From Methylobacterium gossipiicola (GTDB lineage Bacteria; Pseudomonadota; Alphaproteobacteria; Rhizobiales; Beijerinckiaceae): a DNA stretch of 64,000 nt. A model generated the notes under the pieces. The model was not told the DNA's origin. It worked only from the letters and a program-made list of their open reading frames with translations, and made no database searches. Made by a program: the position numbers and the translations under genes. The stretch is taken from assembly GCF_900113485.1 (NCBI RefSeq), contig NZ_FOPM01000007.1, positions 160,428 through 224,427 on the forward strand. Direction: 5' to 3'. Positions 50,904 to 60,107 of the stretch are shown here, in pieces. Each line of letters opens with the position of its first letter. Within the stretch, counting starts at the first letter, position 1.

Positions 50904-51980
50904 ATGCTGGCGGCGATCGTCATCCCGTGCCTGAACGAGCGCGACACTATCCCGAACGCAGCACGTTCGCTCGGCTTCGGCCTCGGAGACGAGGCAACGC
51001 CAGATGGAGCCTTGCTCGTACTGGTCGACAACGGATCGACGGACGGTACGCGTGACGCGCTGACCGGGATTGGGCGGACATCGCGCAGGGATGCGGTCGT
51101 TGTCATCGACGAGGCCGAGCGAGGGTACGTGCCGCCCCGGGCGGCCGGCGTCGAGGCCGCCGCGTGCGCCGCGCGGGCGCGAGGGGTTCCGTCCTCCGAG
51201 TTGCTGATCGTTCAAGGCGACGCCGACACGATTTACCATGAGGGATATGTCCGCGCCTTCCGCAGCGCCGCAGAAGATCGTCGGCCCGCGTTGTTCGAAG
51301 GGCTCACCCATCCCCCGCACCGGTTTCTGGAAGGGCATCCCGGCTATCAGCGCCTGGCTGACGCGATCGACGAGGAGATGCGACCGTTCCTGGTCGACGA
51401 TACCCTCGACGTCATGGTGGACGACAAGGTGTGCGGCTACTCACTCGCGAGCTACCGGGACTGGGGCGGTCACAGACGCGAGTATCGCTCGGACGGCCGC
51501 GAGATCCATGCGGAGACCTCAAGGCTGTTCCTGCGTGGCAAGGCGGCGGGCGCCATCCACTTCCGCCTTCCGCACGCAGAGGCCACGCCATCGCGCCGGA
51601 AGATCCTGAGGAATCCGATCCGTCACTTCGCCACGGGAGGCTTCCCACGAGACGAGGCTTGGTGGCGGTCTTGGAGCCGCGGCTACTCAGGACCGCGCGG
51701 ACTTCCAGATTTCGAGCGCGAGGATGCACGAACGCTGCTCATGGCCGCGGTTGCCATGCGCAAGGCCCACCTGCTCGCGCTGATGTCGGCGTTGCCACTG
51801 ATGGTCGCCGGTCAACAGGAACTGGCAACAGCACGACGGGCTGGACGCCTACATCATCTTGTGGACCAGTTCTTCCACGACATGGGCCAGATGCCTGCGC
51901 AGACGGACGTCCCTACGCTTTTTGACGTGGTTTTGGAGGCTGCCGAGGTATGGCAGAACTTCCTTGGGGGACCTAGGTGA
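50904..51980 (+). CDS. GT2-family glycosyltransferase-like enzyme
   Basis: 358 residues. The N-terminal GT-A fold has AAIVIPCLNERDTIPNAARS, LLVLVDNGSTDGTRDAL and LLIVQGDADTIY (the DAD motif would bind metal and sugar nucleotide). The middle contains Arg- and His-rich loops, and the C-terminal 120 residues are helical. A further possible acid is in DDKVCGYSLASYRDWGG. It is last in the precursor-radical SAM-arginase-GNAT series, 48 bases behind the GNAT gene. It may glycosylate the peptide or build a linked sugar; the acceptor is unknown. Confidence 0.78.
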   Translation: MLAAIVIPCLNERDTIPNAARSLGFGLGDEATPDGALLVLVDNGSTDGTRDALTGIGRTSRRDAVVVIDEAERGYVPPRAAGVEAAACAARARGVPSSELLIVQGDADTIYHEGYVRAFRSAAEDRRPALFEGLTHPPHRFLEGHPGYQRLADAIDEEMRPFLVDDTLDVMVDDKVCGYSLASYRDWGGHRREYRSDGREIHAETSRLFLRGKAAGAIHFRLPHAEATPSRRKILRNPIRHFATGGFPRDEAWWRSWSRGYSGPRGLPDFEREDARTLLMAAVAMRKAHLLALMSALPLMVAGQQELATARRAGRLHHLVDQFFHDMGQMPAQTDVPTLFDVVLEAAEVWQNFLGGPR

Positions 51981-52099
51981 AGTGAGCTTGGAGAAAAAAC
52001 GGGATGAGCACGGCACCGGTGGTCCGATGGCCGGTCCCTATGCTCATTTTCCACAAGCCTGTAGGCATCTCGTAAGCGGCACGCCAAATCGTTCCGAAG

Positions 52100-53194
52100 T
52101 CATGCGCCTGCGATCTCAAGAAGTCTGGCGCGCACATCCGCCCCAGAGCGTGCCAAGTCCACCGTCGTGAACCTGATGCGATGCCCTTGTATGGTCACGC
52201 TCTCGTCGACGTCGCGATCCAGGGACGGATGGAGCAGCACCCCCTCCGCGGTGTCCGCCTGGGCGTCACCCTTTCCTGCCTGGGACCGCAGATAGGCGTA
52301 CATCTGGTAAAGGTGCGGGCTCTTGAACGACTCACCCCCATAGGGACGGGCCGTGAGGATGCCGGTGAACTTGGTGTCGATGACGGTTCGGCGCTTCCCG
52401 TCCTCTAGAACTACATCGGCCTGCATGCCCGGTAAGAGCGCGGTCAATCCGGGCGTTGGGGCGGCGGTGTCCCAGCTGAGCCCGAGTTGCACCCGCACGC
52501 GCCGCGAGCCTGCGAGCTCATGCCGATAGAAGCCCGCGACGGCCTTCTCGAAGATCCTTCGGAGCAACCGCTCGTCGCGATCCAGGCGCGTGAGGTGGAC
52601 GTCGCCCGCCGCCTCCGCGGGTACCAAGAAGTCGAGCGCCATCGTCGCGACTGCCACCATTAGGCGATCTTCGGTCTCATGCCGTGCGACCTGATCCTTG
52701 GAGGCCTCTGAGCGGGTCGGGCGCTTACCTCCGACGCCATGCGTGGCTAAGGTGCGCGCGAGGGCTCCGCAGCGCCGGGACAGCTCAGGCTTCGGGACTA
52801 CGGTGGCCATGCGTTCGAGCGCGGCCCGCACCAGCCTGTTGCGCGGCGTGTCGTTGGTCAGTTCCTCGAAGCGGCAGGCGACCAGTCCGCGCCGAAGAAG
52901 CGAGCCGCTCTCCGTCGCCAGCCAGTCGATTCGGCCGCGCACCCTTGGCGGCGCGGCACTGGTCATCCGGTAGCCGCGCGAGAGGCTGCGTCGTAGGCGC
53001 CGCTCGACCACGGTCGCGAGCAGAATCGCCAGAAGTTCGGGTAGCTCGGTCTCTTCGTCGACGTCCGCGTCAGCCCGATCCAAGAAGCCGGCCAGATCCG
53101 CGGCGTAGACCAGCAGCATCCAGAGATTGCGGATGGGTATTCCGCCGTGGTTGTGCCACGTCGCGTCCCCGTCGACGGTCGAGGCGACGGTCAC
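52100..53194 (-). CDS. mcrC: McrC-type restriction subunit
   Basis: 364 residues. N-terminal block ATWHNHGGIPIRNLWMLLVY, middle RGYRMTSAAPPRVRGRIDW, and the PD-(D/E)xK nuclease core MQADVVLEDGKRRTVIDTKF with Asp and DTK, then SPHLYQMYAYLRSQ. This is the McrC family that supplies nuclease activity to the McrB motor. Its GTG starts 3 bases after the mcrB stop, so the two are co-translated. The system should cut DNA carrying modified cytosines, a natural counterpart to phage methylases such as the one in element 1. Confidence 0.88.
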   Translation of the reverse strand: MTVASTVDGDATWHNHGGIPIRNLWMLLVYAADLAGFLDRADADVDEETELPELLAILLATVVERRLRRSLSRGYRMTSAAPPRVRGRIDWLATESGSLLRRGLVACRFEELTNDTPRNRLVRAALERMATVVPKPELSRRCGALARTLATHGVGGKRPTRSEASKDQVARHETEDRLMVAVATMALDFLVPAEAAGDVHLTRLDRDERLLRRIFEKAVAGFYRHELAGSRRVRVQLGLSWDTAAPTPGLTALLPGMQADVVLEDGKRRTVIDTKFTGILTARPYGGESFKSPHLYQMYAYLRSQAGKGDAQADTAEGVLLHPSLDRDVDESVTIQGHRIRFTTVDLARSGADVRARLLEIAGA

Positions 53195-53197
53195 CCC

Positions 53198-55420
53198 TCA
53201 ACCCTGCAGGCGGAGCGCGGCCGTCTGCTGGCGCGCCTTCGTCGCGTCGTCGAACCAATACTCCGCGAGCAGCGGCGCGACCTCAGTCTCGATGGTCTCG
53301 TCGTACCACCGTCGCCAGCCGTCCTCCGACAGGGCATCGTCGCCCAACGGCGTTACGAAGCTGTGGCCGACTTGGAACTGGGGGCCGAGCGCGCGGTCCT
53401 CTGCGATCGCGGCGTTGAGCACGTCCATGCGCGCCCCGATCTCGGCAACCAATGCCGATGGGACACCGCGGGCGATGCACCATGCCCGCCACCGGCTGCC
53501 CAGTTCCGGCATGAGCGTGAGGAAGGCGAAGCGTCGGCGGAGCGCGAGGTCGACCAAGGCCAACGAGCGGTCGGCGAGGTTCATCGTGCCGACTATGTAC
53601 AGGTTCTCGGGGACGTACACGCGTTCGTCGATCGACCTTGGGTAGGCGAGGCGCAGCGCCTCCTCGGGACCGCGCTTCGTTGCCTCGACCAGGGTCAACA
53701 GCTCCCCGAGGATCTGTGCGGGGTTGCCGCGATTGACCTCCTCGATCACGAGAACGAAAGGCCGTCCCGGTTCGACCGTCGCCGCCTGCACCGCCTCCAG
53801 GAAAGCGCCATCGGCCAGCCTCAGACCGCCCCGTCCGTCCGGCCGCCATCCGCGGACGAAGTCCTCGTACGAGAGCGAGGGCTGGAATTGCAGCGCGACC
53901 AGCCGCTCGGTGTCCTTGGCGCCGATCAGCGCGTAACCTAGCCGCTTCGCGAGCCAGGTCTTGCCCGTGCCAGGCGGTCCCTGGAGGATGAGGTTCTTCT
54001 TGCGTCGCAGAAGTTCGACGGCGGCCTCGATGCGGTCCTTTGGTAGGAAGCAGCCCTCGTCGACGATGGACTGCGCGTCGTAGGGCGGCGCGGGCGTCAC
54101 CCGCCGTTCCTGCGCAGGTGCCGCGTCCTCGTCAGGGACCCCTTCGACCTTGACGTCCTGCTCGGGCGCGAGCTGCCACAGCCGCTCGAAATCCACCGGT
54201 AGCGCCGCGGCGTAATCCTCACCGTCGTCCGTCAGGACAAGCCGGCCGCCGCCCGCAGAGCCGTCGAGCTGGACGAGGCCGACCAATCTCGCCCAGGATA
54301 TGATATGCGAGCCGGGGAGCGTGGTCTTCCACGTCGGGACGAGATCCTGAAGGCGCTTGGCGGCCTCGCTCTGCCGCAGCGTGCCCGGTTCGCGGCCGAC
54401 CATGAGCAGCAGGTGTCCCATCCCAAAGACACGTCCCACAAGGGGAGCTTGCAGCACCTGAGCCGGGTCGCTCGCGATGAGGAGCTCCTGTCCGCGCTCG
54501 GTCGGACGGTAGCTGCCACCCTCAAGCCGGATCAGCCCTAGGCCGCCCATGGCCTGGGAGATCATGTTGGGCGCGGAGCTCGCGTTTAGTTGGGACGCCT
54601 CGGCAAGGATAACATCGATCAGATCCTCCCGTGCGATGCCCTGCTCGGCCTCTCGCACCATGGCGACGAGCAGGCTGACATTGTCCTTGACCGCCGCCAA
54701 CGCTCGGCGTTGCGCGTTGGCCGGGAGGAGGGAGAAGGCCGGGAGGTCGTTGGCCTCCCGCTGCGGCGACTGCAGCGCCACGGCACCGTCGTCCGCACGC
54801 TCCACCTTGGTCTGCCAGAGGAACCAACAGAAAATCGCCTGGTCCACCGCCTCCTCAATCGTCTCGGCCGTGCCAACTGCCTCGCGCACCCGCTCCCGCA
54901 GGCCTGCATGTTGGGCGACGTAACTACCCGGCAGGCGCAGGGCCCCGAGTGCGCGCTGGACCCCGAACACGCGTCCCGCATCCATCAAGCAGGTCATGTC
55001 GTAAGGGAACATGGCGGCGAGCAGCCGCACCAACCGAGCCTTAGGCCTACGCTTGGCATAGCGAGGGTAGACCCAGGCCAGCACCTCATCGAACAGGTTC
55101 TGGAGCCGTTTGCCGCGCTCCTCGACACCAAGTCCGTCCAGCGAGCTGCGCGCCTCGAACAGGAGGTCCGCCAGCTGCATGTCCGAGTAGGCGCCGACAA
55201 CGGTGACCGCCTGCCCCGGTCCTATGCCAGAGACGTCCGATGCGTCCCAGAGCATCCTCTGGAACTCCGGCGCATGCCACGCCGCTCGGTCGGCATCGAG
55301 TACCTTATGGACTTGGTTCGAGTAGTTGCGGCGCCAGTCCATGGCCCAGCCCTCGTTCCTGTAGGCTGCGAACTCGCCTTCGTATAGGCTACGCAGTTCC
55401 GCTGAACCTAGGCTGTGCAT
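53198..55420 (-). CDS. mcrB: McrB-type AAA+ GTPase motor with unusual N-terminus
   Basis: 740 residues from ATG 55420, which has GGGAG 5 bases upstream. The C-terminal AAA+ domain has Walker A LQGPPGTGKTWLAKRLG near 475, Walker B FVLVIEEVNRGNPAQIL near 555 and VGTMNLADRSLALVD near 610, the McrB-type sequence. Residues 1-430 are an extended N-terminal region with helical parts (AELRSLYEGEFAAYRNEGW) and a middle winged-helix-like segment (GRVFGMGHLLLMVGREPG). This differs from the short N-terminal reader domain of E. coli McrB. What it recognises is unknown. It is paired with mcrC. Confidence 0.88.
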   Translation of the reverse strand: MHSLGSAELRSLYEGEFAAYRNEGWAMDWRRNYSNQVHKVLDADRAAWHAPEFQRMLWDASDVSGIGPGQAVTVVGAYSDMQLADLLFEARSSLDGLGVEERGKRLQNLFDEVLAWVYPRYAKRRPKARLVRLLAAMFPYDMTCLMDAGRVFGVQRALGALRLPGSYVAQHAGLRERVREAVGTAETIEEAVDQAIFCWFLWQTKVERADDGAVALQSPQREANDLPAFSLLPANAQRRALAAVKDNVSLLVAMVREAEQGIAREDLIDVILAEASQLNASSAPNMISQAMGGLGLIRLEGGSYRPTERGQELLIASDPAQVLQAPLVGRVFGMGHLLLMVGREPGTLRQSEAAKRLQDLVPTWKTTLPGSHIISWARLVGLVQLDGSAGGGRLVLTDDGEDYAAALPVDFERLWQLAPEQDVKVEGVPDEDAAPAQERRVTPAPPYDAQSIVDEGCFLPKDRIEAAVELLRRKKNLILQGPPGTGKTWLAKRLGYALIGAKDTERLVALQFQPSLSYEDFVRGWRPDGRGGLRLADGAFLEAVQAATVEPGRPFVLVIEEVNRGNPAQILGELLTLVEATKRGPEEALRLAYPRSIDERVYVPENLYIVGTMNLADRSLALVDLALRRRFAFLTLMPELGSRWRAWCIARGVPSALVAEIGARMDVLNAAIAEDRALGPQFQVGHSFVTPLGDDALSEDGWRRWYDETIETEVAPLLAEYWFDDATKARQQTAALRLQG

Positions 55421-55559
55421 TCCGACTCCCTTTCCCCTGCCTACCCCACGCGATGGCGGTGGCCAACGTGCCGGGGAAGGATCCTGTACGCGTTCCGGTG
55501 GCCAGCTATCAACCGAAGGTGGTCGAGACTTTGCCCCCAGTTCGCTCTCGTCCATAATC

Positions 55560-56196
55560 AGTGTTCGATGTGGCTCTGATTTGGTCGGGACCGGGCTGTA
55601 AACGCGTTCGTGGTGAGCCCATCGAGGCTCGTGTGAGGGCGGCAGGTGTTGTCGCCCACCCGCCACTACTGACGCAGCAGGTCGAGGAGGTCGGGCGCAA
55701 GCATGACGTAGCGGTCCTTGCCCTATTCGACCCGGATCAGCATCCGCGCGCTGTCGATATCGGCGACCTTCAGTTCGTGATCTCGGAGATGCGCAGGCCG
55801 CAGCCATAGCCGAGTGAGAGCGCAGCGCGGTACTTCAGGCTCGGCGCGTGGGCCAGGAGCAGCGCGACCTCCTCGGGGCTGAGCACGACCGGCAGCCGCT
55901 CGGGGGGGGTGCGGGCCATGCGGTTGCCGAAACTGGTTCGGCCCAACGTCGTGTGGAAGAAGGACCGCAGCGCCGTCGCGGTCAGGTTCATACGGGCATA
56001 GCTGGCCCCACACGAGGCGAGATGGAGCTGGGCGCCGCAGATCCTCCGGCTCGGCCCGGTCCGGCGAGCAGCCGAGGAAGACCGCGAACTCGCGGGCCTG
56101 CCGGATATAGTCGCTCTTGGTCTTCCCGCCGAACTGGCGGATGGTCATGTCTTCGATCATCCGCCGACGCAACGGATAAAGGGCTTTGGAGATCAT
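55560..56196 (-). pseudogene. Decayed tyrosine recombinase (mobile-element type)
   Basis: Reading from ATG 56196, MISKALYPLRRRMIEDMTIR and QFGGKTKSDYIRQAREFAVF open a recombinase of the type linked to transposon-like integrase elements. Frame changes follow: near 56040, and again where MNLTATALRSFFHTTLG and RLPVVLSPEEVALLLAHAPS appear in another frame; then LGYGCGLRISEI. The part after is broken by a further shift and a stop (KDRYVMLAPDLLDLLRQ, stop). The catalytic C-terminus is lost. It lies just inside the right attachment site of element 2. Confidence 0.8.
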
Positions 56197-56517
56197 GGGA
56201 GGCTCTCGTCTGGGGGAAGTAAACCTCACGATCCTCAGACAGAGCGAGTGCCCCTACACCATGATCCGCACCGCAACCGACACGCGACGCCCCTGCCGCG
56301 AGAGCGGCTTAGTCCAACGGCGCATTGCTGAACCTCGACATGCCTCAAATCAAGCTGAGTGAGCAAAAACGCACTGCCTTTCGGCTGCCTGTGGATTGCA
56401 AGAAGGCGCTCTTGGCAATGAGCGCAGGATCGTATCCACTGCGTGTGCGCAAGAAGCTAAAGCGCCTGCAATTGCAATAACTTAGTTGATGCGTTCCTCT
56501 GAGGTCATGCTGGGTGA

Positions 56518-56537
56518 GAATCCTGGCGCCCCAGCCA
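56518..56537 (+). repeat. Second copy of the tRNA-Gln 3' end (att)
   Basis: GAATCCTGGCGCCCCAGCCA, identical over 20 bp to 15307-15326, the T-loop to CCA part of tRNA-Gln. No tRNA gene is complete here. It lies 138 bases before the start of the third tyrosine recombinase gene and marks the border between element 2 and element 3. The remaining sequence of the gap 56197-56655 shows no gene. Confidence 0.8.
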
Positions 56538-56655
56538 CCTTTTCACCTAACCCATTCAGATTGCTCACGATCTCGCGCAGGCGCCCTGCGGAGTGAGCCG
56601 GTTGCTACATTCCGCTGCTACACAAGGCCGCCCGCCCGGGCGGCGAGGGAGCGGA

Positions 56656-58413
56656 GTGGGGTCCATCGCTAACGTCGTCCTCCGGGGACGAACCTTCCAT
56701 TTTCGGCGCCGCGTGCCGGACACGCTCAGACCCAGGCTCCGCCTGAAGGAACTGGTGCGCAGCCTCGCGACCACCGACCTTCGTGCTGCCAAGGCGAGAG
56801 CCTGTCGGGTATACCTCGCCTCGGAGAGCCTATTCACGGCCCTGTGCGCGACGCCGATGCTGACCGACGACCAACTCGCCCGCCTCGTACAGGACTTCTA
56901 CGGAACGATCCTCGACGGGGATGGACAGGGACGACTGACGCACGCAGCGATCACCGCCGACATGCGGGAGCGGCGCGTCGCCCAGTACGAGACGATGGCG
57001 GCGCAGGCACGCGACGCTCTAGCCTGCAACCGGCTGGAAGAGGCAGGCTTCGTCACGGTCGCCATGCTCCGCAAGCAGGGCATCACGGCAGCCGATCTCG
57101 AACCGCGTGCAGTCGCGCAAGCACGGCAGGCGATGCTGCGGGCGGGCATCGACGTCGCCGAAGCGCTCAAGGCACGTTACGAGGGCGAGTTCAACTTCGA
57201 GCCCCGCGACCGCCTGCTCAAGATGCAGCTGACGGCACTCGACGAGGCTACGAAAGCACCGCCCACGCAGAATACTGCGGCACCCCGCCCAGCCGACAAG
57301 GAGGCGGTGCCGCCGCACGCCCTCGAGCTTTTTTCCGCAGTCGCCGCCGTATTCCGAAACACGCAGGCCGCCACCAATACCTGGGACAACCAGACCGCGT
57401 CCCAAGCGGGGGCGACCTTCCGCCTGTTCGTCGACATCTGCGGAGACCGTCCCCTTGCCGCCTACACCCGCAAGGACGCCGGCCACTTCCGCAGCCTCGT
57501 GGAACGGCTCCCGAACGACTACGGCAAACACCCCCGCTACCGAAACCTCACGGTGGACGAGATCCTGGCGGCGCACGAGGCGCTGCCCGACAAACAGCGC
57601 ACACAGCCGATCACGCAGCGGACCGTGAAGCGGCACTTCTCGGCCCTGTCGGCGCTCTGGACGGCCGCGGTTGCGAGAGACGAGGCGGCAGCGAACATTT
57701 TCCTGGGCTTCCGCTTCAGCAACACCCGTAAGGCGAGCGAGCAACGCGCCATGTGGGAGCGGGACGAGCTCGCCCGCCTCTTCGCAACGCCAATCTGGAC
57801 AGGCTGCGCCTCCCCAGGCCGGCGAACCACACCGGGCACACTCATCCTACGCGACGAGAAATTCTGGCTGCCCCTGATCGCCGTGTTCACTGGCATGCGC
57901 CAGGAAGAAATCTGCCAGCTGCATGCCGAGGACATCCGGCAGGACGAGGGCATCTGGTTCATCGACATCAACGACCGGCCCCCGCGGAAACTCAAGAACG
58001 CGACGGCGGTCCGGCGCGTACCGATCCACTCGCAGCTGATCTGTCTGGGCTTCCTCGCGCATGTCGAAGCGCAGCGCCGCCGCCGGCAAGACCGCATCTT
58101 TCCCACCCTGGAACCCGGAGGGGCCGATGGTCGATTGGGCCACGCCTTCACCAAGTGGTTCACCCGCTATCGACGCGACGTGAAGCTCTACCGGCAGGGT
58201 CTCGACTTCCACTCGTTCCGGCACACGGCGACGACGCTGATGCACCAAGCCGGCACAGCAACTGCCGTTATCGACCACGTGACCGGGCACGTCACGCCGG
58301 GCGAGACGGCGCGGTACACCAAGCGTTCGTCGTTATCCCAGCTACAAGCGGCAATCGAGTCGATCGCCATCGGGGTCGACCTTACGCAGCTCCACACGAC
58401 AAAGTCTGCGTAA
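56656..58413 (+). CDS. Integrase of element 3 (DUF6538-type tyrosine recombinase)
   Basis: 585 residues from GTG 56656 (GGGAG 5 bases upstream; an earlier GTG at 56593 is possible). The N-terminus IANVVLRGRTFHFRRRVPDT is the DUF6538 motif. A helical linker follows, then the catalytic domain: FTGMRQEEICQLHAEDIRQD (Arg), LDFHSFRHTATTLM (His, Arg), VTGHVTPGETARYTKRS (His and Tyr). The active site is complete. It is of the same class as the island integrase at 15435 but not closely similar. Located beside the second att copy, it should mobilise the element that extends to the right. Confidence 0.9.
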   Translation: MGSIANVVLRGRTFHFRRRVPDTLRPRLRLKELVRSLATTDLRAAKARACRVYLASESLFTALCATPMLTDDQLARLVQDFYGTILDGDGQGRLTHAAITADMRERRVAQYETMAAQARDALACNRLEEAGFVTVAMLRKQGITAADLEPRAVAQARQAMLRAGIDVAEALKARYEGEFNFEPRDRLLKMQLTALDEATKAPPTQNTAAPRPADKEAVPPHALELFSAVAAVFRNTQAATNTWDNQTASQAGATFRLFVDICGDRPLAAYTRKDAGHFRSLVERLPNDYGKHPRYRNLTVDEILAAHEALPDKQRTQPITQRTVKRHFSALSALWTAAVARDEAAANIFLGFRFSNTRKASEQRAMWERDELARLFATPIWTGCASPGRRTTPGTLILRDEKFWLPLIAVFTGMRQEEICQLHAEDIRQDEGIWFIDINDRPPRKLKNATAVRRVPIHSQLICLGFLAHVEAQRRRRQDRIFPTLEPGGADGRLGHAFTKWFTRYRRDVKLYRQGLDFHSFRHTATTLMHQAGTATAVIDHVTGHVTPGETARYTKRSSLSQLQAAIESIAIGVDLTQLHTTKSA

Positions 58414-58488
58414 CGAACATCCTGACATCTCGGCGTAGCAACACCTTCAAGCCCCCCTGTCTGCGCAAAGAAATCTCCTCGCTCTACG

Positions 58489-58746
58489 TTAGCCTCTGCG
58501 CCCACCCCGCAGCGGTTTAGGGGGCGGCTCATCATCAGCGGGGGTGACGAACAACTCGCTCAAGGGTACAGAGAGTGCCTCGGCGATCTTGTCGAGCAGG
58601 TCAACCGTCGGGTTCTCGACCTGCCGCTCCAAGCCGCCAAGATACGCGCGGTCCACGCCCGCATCGGCAGCCAGTCGCTCCTGGCTAAGCCCTTGTGCCA
58701 CGCGTACGCGGCGCAGGTTCCACGCGACCAAAGCTCGTCCCTTCAT
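58489..58746 (-). CDS. XRE-family transcriptional regulator
   Basis: 85 residues from ATG 58746. A single helix-turn-helix: LRRVRVAQGLSQERLAADAG, then VDRAYLGGLERQVENPTVDL and LDKIAEALSVPLSELF. This is the standard HTH_XRE pattern. The C-terminal tail is short and Pro/Arg-rich. It faces away from the MBL-fold gene across 110 bases and could control it. Such small repressors often govern transfer genes or defence genes in integrative elements. Confidence 0.85.
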   Translation of the reverse strand: MKGRALVAWNLRRVRVAQGLSQERLAADAGVDRAYLGGLERQVENPTVDLLDKIAEALSVPLSELFVTPADDEPPPKPLRGGRRG

Positions 58747-58856
58747 AGACCAGGACCAGCGGCCAGCGAGGGCTATCAAACCACTGGCTATAGCCACAGG
58801 GAACGGCTACGGTTGTCCCGCGGCGAGGAAGACCGCGCGGGGCAGGCAGGGTCACG

Positions 58857-60107
58857 ATGCGGGTGCGCATTCACCGCGGCACGCGCGAGATCGGCGGCAC
58901 CTGCGTCGAACTCGCCCACGATGGCGCCCGACTCCTCCTCGATCTCGGCCTGCCGCTCGACGCCACGGCAAACGACGCGACCTGTCACCCACCGGTTGAA
59001 GGACTCGACGGCAGCGGCGATCTCCTCGCGCTCATTCTCAGCCACGGCCACCGCGACCATGTCGGGCTGAGCCACCTCGCCGGTCCCGACCTGCCGGTTG
59101 CGCTCGGCGCGGCGACACTCCGCATCCTCCAGGCAGCCGCCACCTTCGTGCCCGACACCTGGGTACCGCCCAACACGGTGACCTTCGGCCACGACCAGTC
59201 CCTCACCTTCGGCCCCTTCACCGTCACGCCGATTCTCGTCGACCACTCCGCCTTCGATGCCTACGCGCTCCTAGTCGAAGCCGGCGGGCAGCGGCTGCTC
59301 TATTCCGGCGACCTGCGCGCGCACGGACGCAAGGGCGCCCTCTTCGAGCGTCTGGTCCGCAGCCCGCCGCGCGCCATCGACGCCCTCCTCATGGAAGGAT
59401 CCAGCCTCGGCCGCCTCGACGCCGAGCGGCTTTTCCCTACCGAGGATGAGATCGAGGACCGCTTCGTTGCGCGGTTCCGCGAGATGTCAGGCTTGGCCCT
59501 CGTCGCGGCCTCCGCCCAGAACATCGACCGCGTCGTCTCACTCTACCGCGCCTGCAAGCGCACCGACCGTACGCTGATCCTCGACCTCTACGCCGCCGAG
59601 ATCCTGGCCGCGACCAGCCACCCCAGCATCCCGCAATCAGACTGGTCGGGCGTGGCGGTATTCGTCCCGCACCACCAGCGCGTGCGCATCAAGCGCACCG
59701 GCCGCTTCGACCTACTCGCGCGGCACGGCCATCAGCGGATCTACGCGGAGCACCTCGCGGCGCTCGCGCCCCGGGCAGCCCTGCTGTTCCGCCACTCCCT
59801 GCTGCCGGACCTCGACCGGGCCGGCTGCCTGGCAGGCGCCGAGGCGATCTGGTCGCAGTGGGACGGCTACCTCCGGCAGCCCCGCGGGCAGGCTCTCGCC
59901 GTCGACCTCGCCGCCCGCGACATCCCACTGACCCACGCCCACACCTCGGGCCACGCCAGCATCCCGGACCTCAAGCGTCTGGTGGCGGCAATCGCGCCCC
60001 GGCGGGTCGTGCCCATTCACACTTTCGAGCCGCAGCGCTTCCCAGCGCTGTTCGGCGCAAGCGTCGACATCAAGGAGGACGGACAGTGGTGGGACACGAC
60101 GGCATGA
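58857..60107 (+). CDS. MBL-fold metallohydrolase, RNase J/CPSF-like
   Basis: 416 residues. The metal-binding motif SHGHRDHVG (residues 62-70, HxHxDH) is complete, with further ligands likely in VDHSAFDAY and YSGDLRAHGR. The C-terminal part LTHAHTSGHASIPDLKRLVA and PRRVVPIHTFEP is the beta-CASP-like end seen in nucleic-acid-processing MBL enzymes. It begins VRIHRGTREIGGTCVELAHD, as in RNase J-like families. It may act on RNA or DNA. The next gene overlaps its stop (ATGA), so the two proteins probably work as a pair. Confidence 0.8.
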   Translation: MRVRIHRGTREIGGTCVELAHDGARLLLDLGLPLDATANDATCHPPVEGLDGSGDLLALILSHGHRDHVGLSHLAGPDLPVALGAATLRILQAAATFVPDTWVPPNTVTFGHDQSLTFGPFTVTPILVDHSAFDAYALLVEAGGQRLLYSGDLRAHGRKGALFERLVRSPPRAIDALLMEGSSLGRLDAERLFPTEDEIEDRFVARFREMSGLALVAASAQNIDRVVSLYRACKRTDRTLILDLYAAEILAATSHPSIPQSDWSGVAVFVPHHQRVRIKRTGRFDLLARHGHQRIYAEHLAALAPRAALLFRHSLLPDLDRAGCLAGAEAIWSQWDGYLRQPRGQALAVDLAARDIPLTHAHTSGHASIPDLKRLVAAIAPRRVVPIHTFEPQRFPALFGASVDIKEDGQWWDTTA

